DNA of 64,000 bases, taken from Pseudomonas syringae (GTDB lineage: Bacteria; Pseudomonadota; Gammaproteobacteria; Pseudomonadales; Pseudomonadaceae). Shown here piece by piece: positions 62,645 to 64,000 of the stretch. The position numbers and the translations under genes were made by a program. Every line of letters begins with the position of its first letter. The stretch's first letter is position 1. The notes below the pieces were generated by a model, which saw only the letters and a program-made list of their open reading frames with translations, searched no databases and was not told where the DNA came from. The DNA is taken from contig NZ_JPQU01000034.1 of NCBI RefSeq assembly GCF_000737245.1, positions 172,935-236,934 of the forward strand. The letters run 5' to 3'.

Positions 62645-63625
62645 TCAAGCTGGCTGAACAACGCAAACTTGCGGCGATGCGTCCTGCAACATGATCAAAT
62701 GCGCTTGGCCGTCAGCTTTGGCGCCTTCACCGGCAGCGATCAAGGCGATGTTGCCGACCGCGCATCCCGGACGGCCTAGCGACGCATCCAGTTGATGAAA
62801 CTTTTCGCTGTCGGGCAGATAACCCGCCGCCCTCAAGGTCACCACTGCATCGGCCACGCAATCGGCAGGCACCTGCGAGTGCCAGGTGAAATAAGGGTTT
62901 GCTTTATCAATCCGCCCCCACAAAAACGCGTCCTGCAACGCCTCTGCCTGCTCAAGCAATTGAACGGGGCGATGAATCAGAGCAATGGGGTCAAACCCTT
63001 TTGCTGCGCACCAGTCAGGGTGGGCAAGCAATACGGCAGATACTGACTCGGTGTGCTCAGCAACAGGATTCAGGAAGAGGTTGGCTTCTATCGACAGCAC
63101 GAGCTCAGAGGTCGCAGGCGCATCAAGCCAGGCGTCGATCCAGAGCAGTCCGTCATCCTCAGTTGCAAAGACCACCGGCTCAACTGCCTGCGTGCTGGTA
63201 GCGGATGCTTTCCACAAGGAGAGGACTTCATCATCACCCAGCACTTGGTTATGCCTGATGCGAACATGTACAGGCATATCGCTGGTATAGAGTTGCAACT
63301 CGGACTCCAGACCGCGCATCACCTGATCAAAGTACGCTCCCAAGCGCTGTGCGTACTCTTCACGGGTATAGGCTTGCGCCGGAGGCGAGAGCTGGCTCAA
63401 ACGAAGCGTCTGGTGTTGCGGCTTTAAATACATTGGCTGCAACGGCGTGCTGCCCAACCGGAGTGCCTGAGCGATCTGATTGTTGCCCGCTGGGGATGCA
63501 TATGAAGTCGCCACTAAAGCAATGGCGCGCTGTCCTTGATCGATAAGCACCTGCTCTTGTTCGGCATGGGTCTGATTCCAGCTGGCGACGTACTCGCTAC
63601 GCCTCTCATACGCTAACGTCGGCAC
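62645..63625 (-). CDS. vgrG-associated protein, thiolase-like pattern, probable T6SS adaptor (uncertain)
   Basis: A 326-residue protein beginning with GTG at 63625 (VPTLAYERRSEYVASWNQTH) inside the vgrG 3' end (20-base overlap). The C-terminal LGRPGCAVGNIALIAAGEGA then KADGQAHLIMLQD and the region LDAPATSELVLSIEANLFLN have the rhythm of thiolase/ketoacyl-synthase-fold proteins that occur beside vgrG genes and act as effector adaptors (PRK06147 or DUF2875/Tla3-like groups); I cannot decide between these and give low weight. No signal peptide or membrane helix. The start lacks a good ribosome binding site, so the N-terminus may have been lost with the end of vgrG. Confidence 0.55.
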   Translation of the reverse strand: MPTLAYERRSEYVASWNQTHAEQEQVLIDQGQRAIALVATSYASPAGNNQIAQALRLGSTPLQPMYLKPQHQTLRLSQLSPPAQAYTREEYAQRLGAYFDQVMRGLESELQLYTSDMPVHVRIRHNQVLGDDEVLSLWKASATSTQAVEPVVFATEDDGLLWIDAWLDAPATSELVLSIEANLFLNPVAEHTESVSAVLLAHPDWCAAKGFDPIALIHRPVQLLEQAEALQDAFLWGRIDKANPYFTWHSQVPADCVADAVVTLRAAGYLPDSEKFHQLDASLGRPGCAVGNIALIAAGEGAKADGQAHLIMLQDASPQVCVVQPA

Positions 63626-64000
63626 TGTCGCCCGCAGTAGCGGTAAGGGTCTGGCCTGCCGAGAGCTGAATATTCGCGGGAGTGGTCAGTGCGATACCTG
63701 CCGGTGCCGATGCGATTAATCCTGACTCGCGCAGGCCATCCAGAGCGCTTTGTAATTTCTGCTGCGATTGTTCATCGGCTGGCAGTGCGCCCGATACGGA
63801 GACGCTTCGCGCCAGGCTGTTCACTAGCTGGAAAGCCTCATTCAACTGCGCCAATGCCGCGTTCATATCCAGCGACTGGCCTTGCGCCAAAGGCTGTTTA
63901 TCAGCGCTGATAAACAACCCCTTACCGCCCCGAATAGCCCCCCAGCCATCGGTCCTCAACTCAAACCCTTCCCCGCGCTTTTCCTTCTTGGCATCCACCA
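63606..64000 (-). CDS. vgrG: Type VI secretion tip protein VgrG, C-terminal fragment (5' end outside window, 3' end apparently truncated)
   Basis: The visible 131 residues are the start of the DUF2345 extension of a VgrG spike protein: ELRTDGWGAIRGGKGLFISA, DKQPLAQGQSLDMNAALAQL and SAPAGIALTTPANIQLSAGQ. In complete VgrGs this is followed by about 100 more residues (GKRF... onward) but here the frame stops after TLTATAGDSADVSV, exactly where that motif should begin. The stop lies inside the next gene's start. Either a 3' deletion has fused the locus or this is a short VgrG variant. The gp27/gp5-like body lies beyond base 64000. Confidence 0.85.
   Translation of the reverse strand, partial: VDAKKEKRGEGFELRTDGWGAIRGGKGLFISADKQPLAQGQSLDMNAALAQLNEAFQLVNSLARSVSVSGALPADEQSQQKLQSALDGLRESGLIASAPAGIALTTPANIQLSAGQTLTATAGDSADVSV

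Overview
The window is a GC-rich chromosomal segment of a Pseudomonas species. Three things point there: the gene order (pycR-pycA-pycB, aspA-LysR-purE-purK, pstSCAB-phoU with phoBR and ubiAC, rubredoxin/rubredoxin reductase/HU), the very abundant ~90-bp intergenic inverted repeats of the pseudomonad REP/REPIN type, and typical pseudomonad families such as DUF2388. In P. aeruginosa PAO1, as I remember it, most of these genes lie on either side of the replication origin, so this is probably origin-proximal core chromosome with small accessory patches. The species cannot be named from the sequence alone.

Layout. 0-6.3 kb: end of a HexR/RpiR-type regulator, two small paralogous genes, a small conserved ORF, then the two-subunit pyruvate carboxylase (pycA, pycB) with its divergent LysR regulator. 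6.3-15.5 kb: an unknown protein, two GNAT acetyltransferases, a PaiB-like flavoprotein, a MocR regulator whose linker DNA is a 12-bp-periodic array of DnaA-box-like sequences, a frameshifted YeeE/YedE transporter gene, a transketolase and a bestrophin-like channel. 15.6-27.4 kb: an aspartate/asparagine module: LysR, the amino-acid ABC transporter aapJQMP, isoaspartyl peptidase, L-asparaginase, AGCS symporter, aspartase and a second LysR of the same subfamily. 27.5-33.7 kb: purE-purK behind a structured leader, small membrane and periplasmic proteins, a hexose-6-phosphate mutarotase, a YciA-like thioesterase and an MFS transporter. 33.7-46.8 kb: the phosphate system (pstS, pstC, pstA, pstB, phoU, phoR, phoB) with three recognisable Pho boxes, interspersed with a response regulator, an M23 peptidase and a CNNM/CBS membrane protein. 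46.9-54.4 kb: a small secreted protein, ubiC-ubiA, rubredoxin and its reductase, HU, and the three-gene proton-translocating transhydrogenase (pntAA, pntAB, pntB). 54.5-64 kb: an acetate/succinate CoA-transferase, a DUF1127 protein, an operon of three DUF2388 proteins plus a large DUF4105 periplasmic enzyme-like protein, an SCP2-like protein, a lipoprotein, and the degraded 3' part of a type VI secretion vgrG cluster running off the window end.

The clearest functional groupings are anaplerosis (pyc), acquisition and deamination of Asp/Asn (aap to aspA, delivering fumarate), and phosphate starvation control (pst/pho). The most unusual observations are the DnaA-box array inside the MocR gene, nested REP elements at two loci, the two-hairpin purE leader, the shared TACAGTT motifs upstream of the DUF1127 gene and the DUF2388/DUF4105 operon, and signs of deletion in the vgrG cluster.
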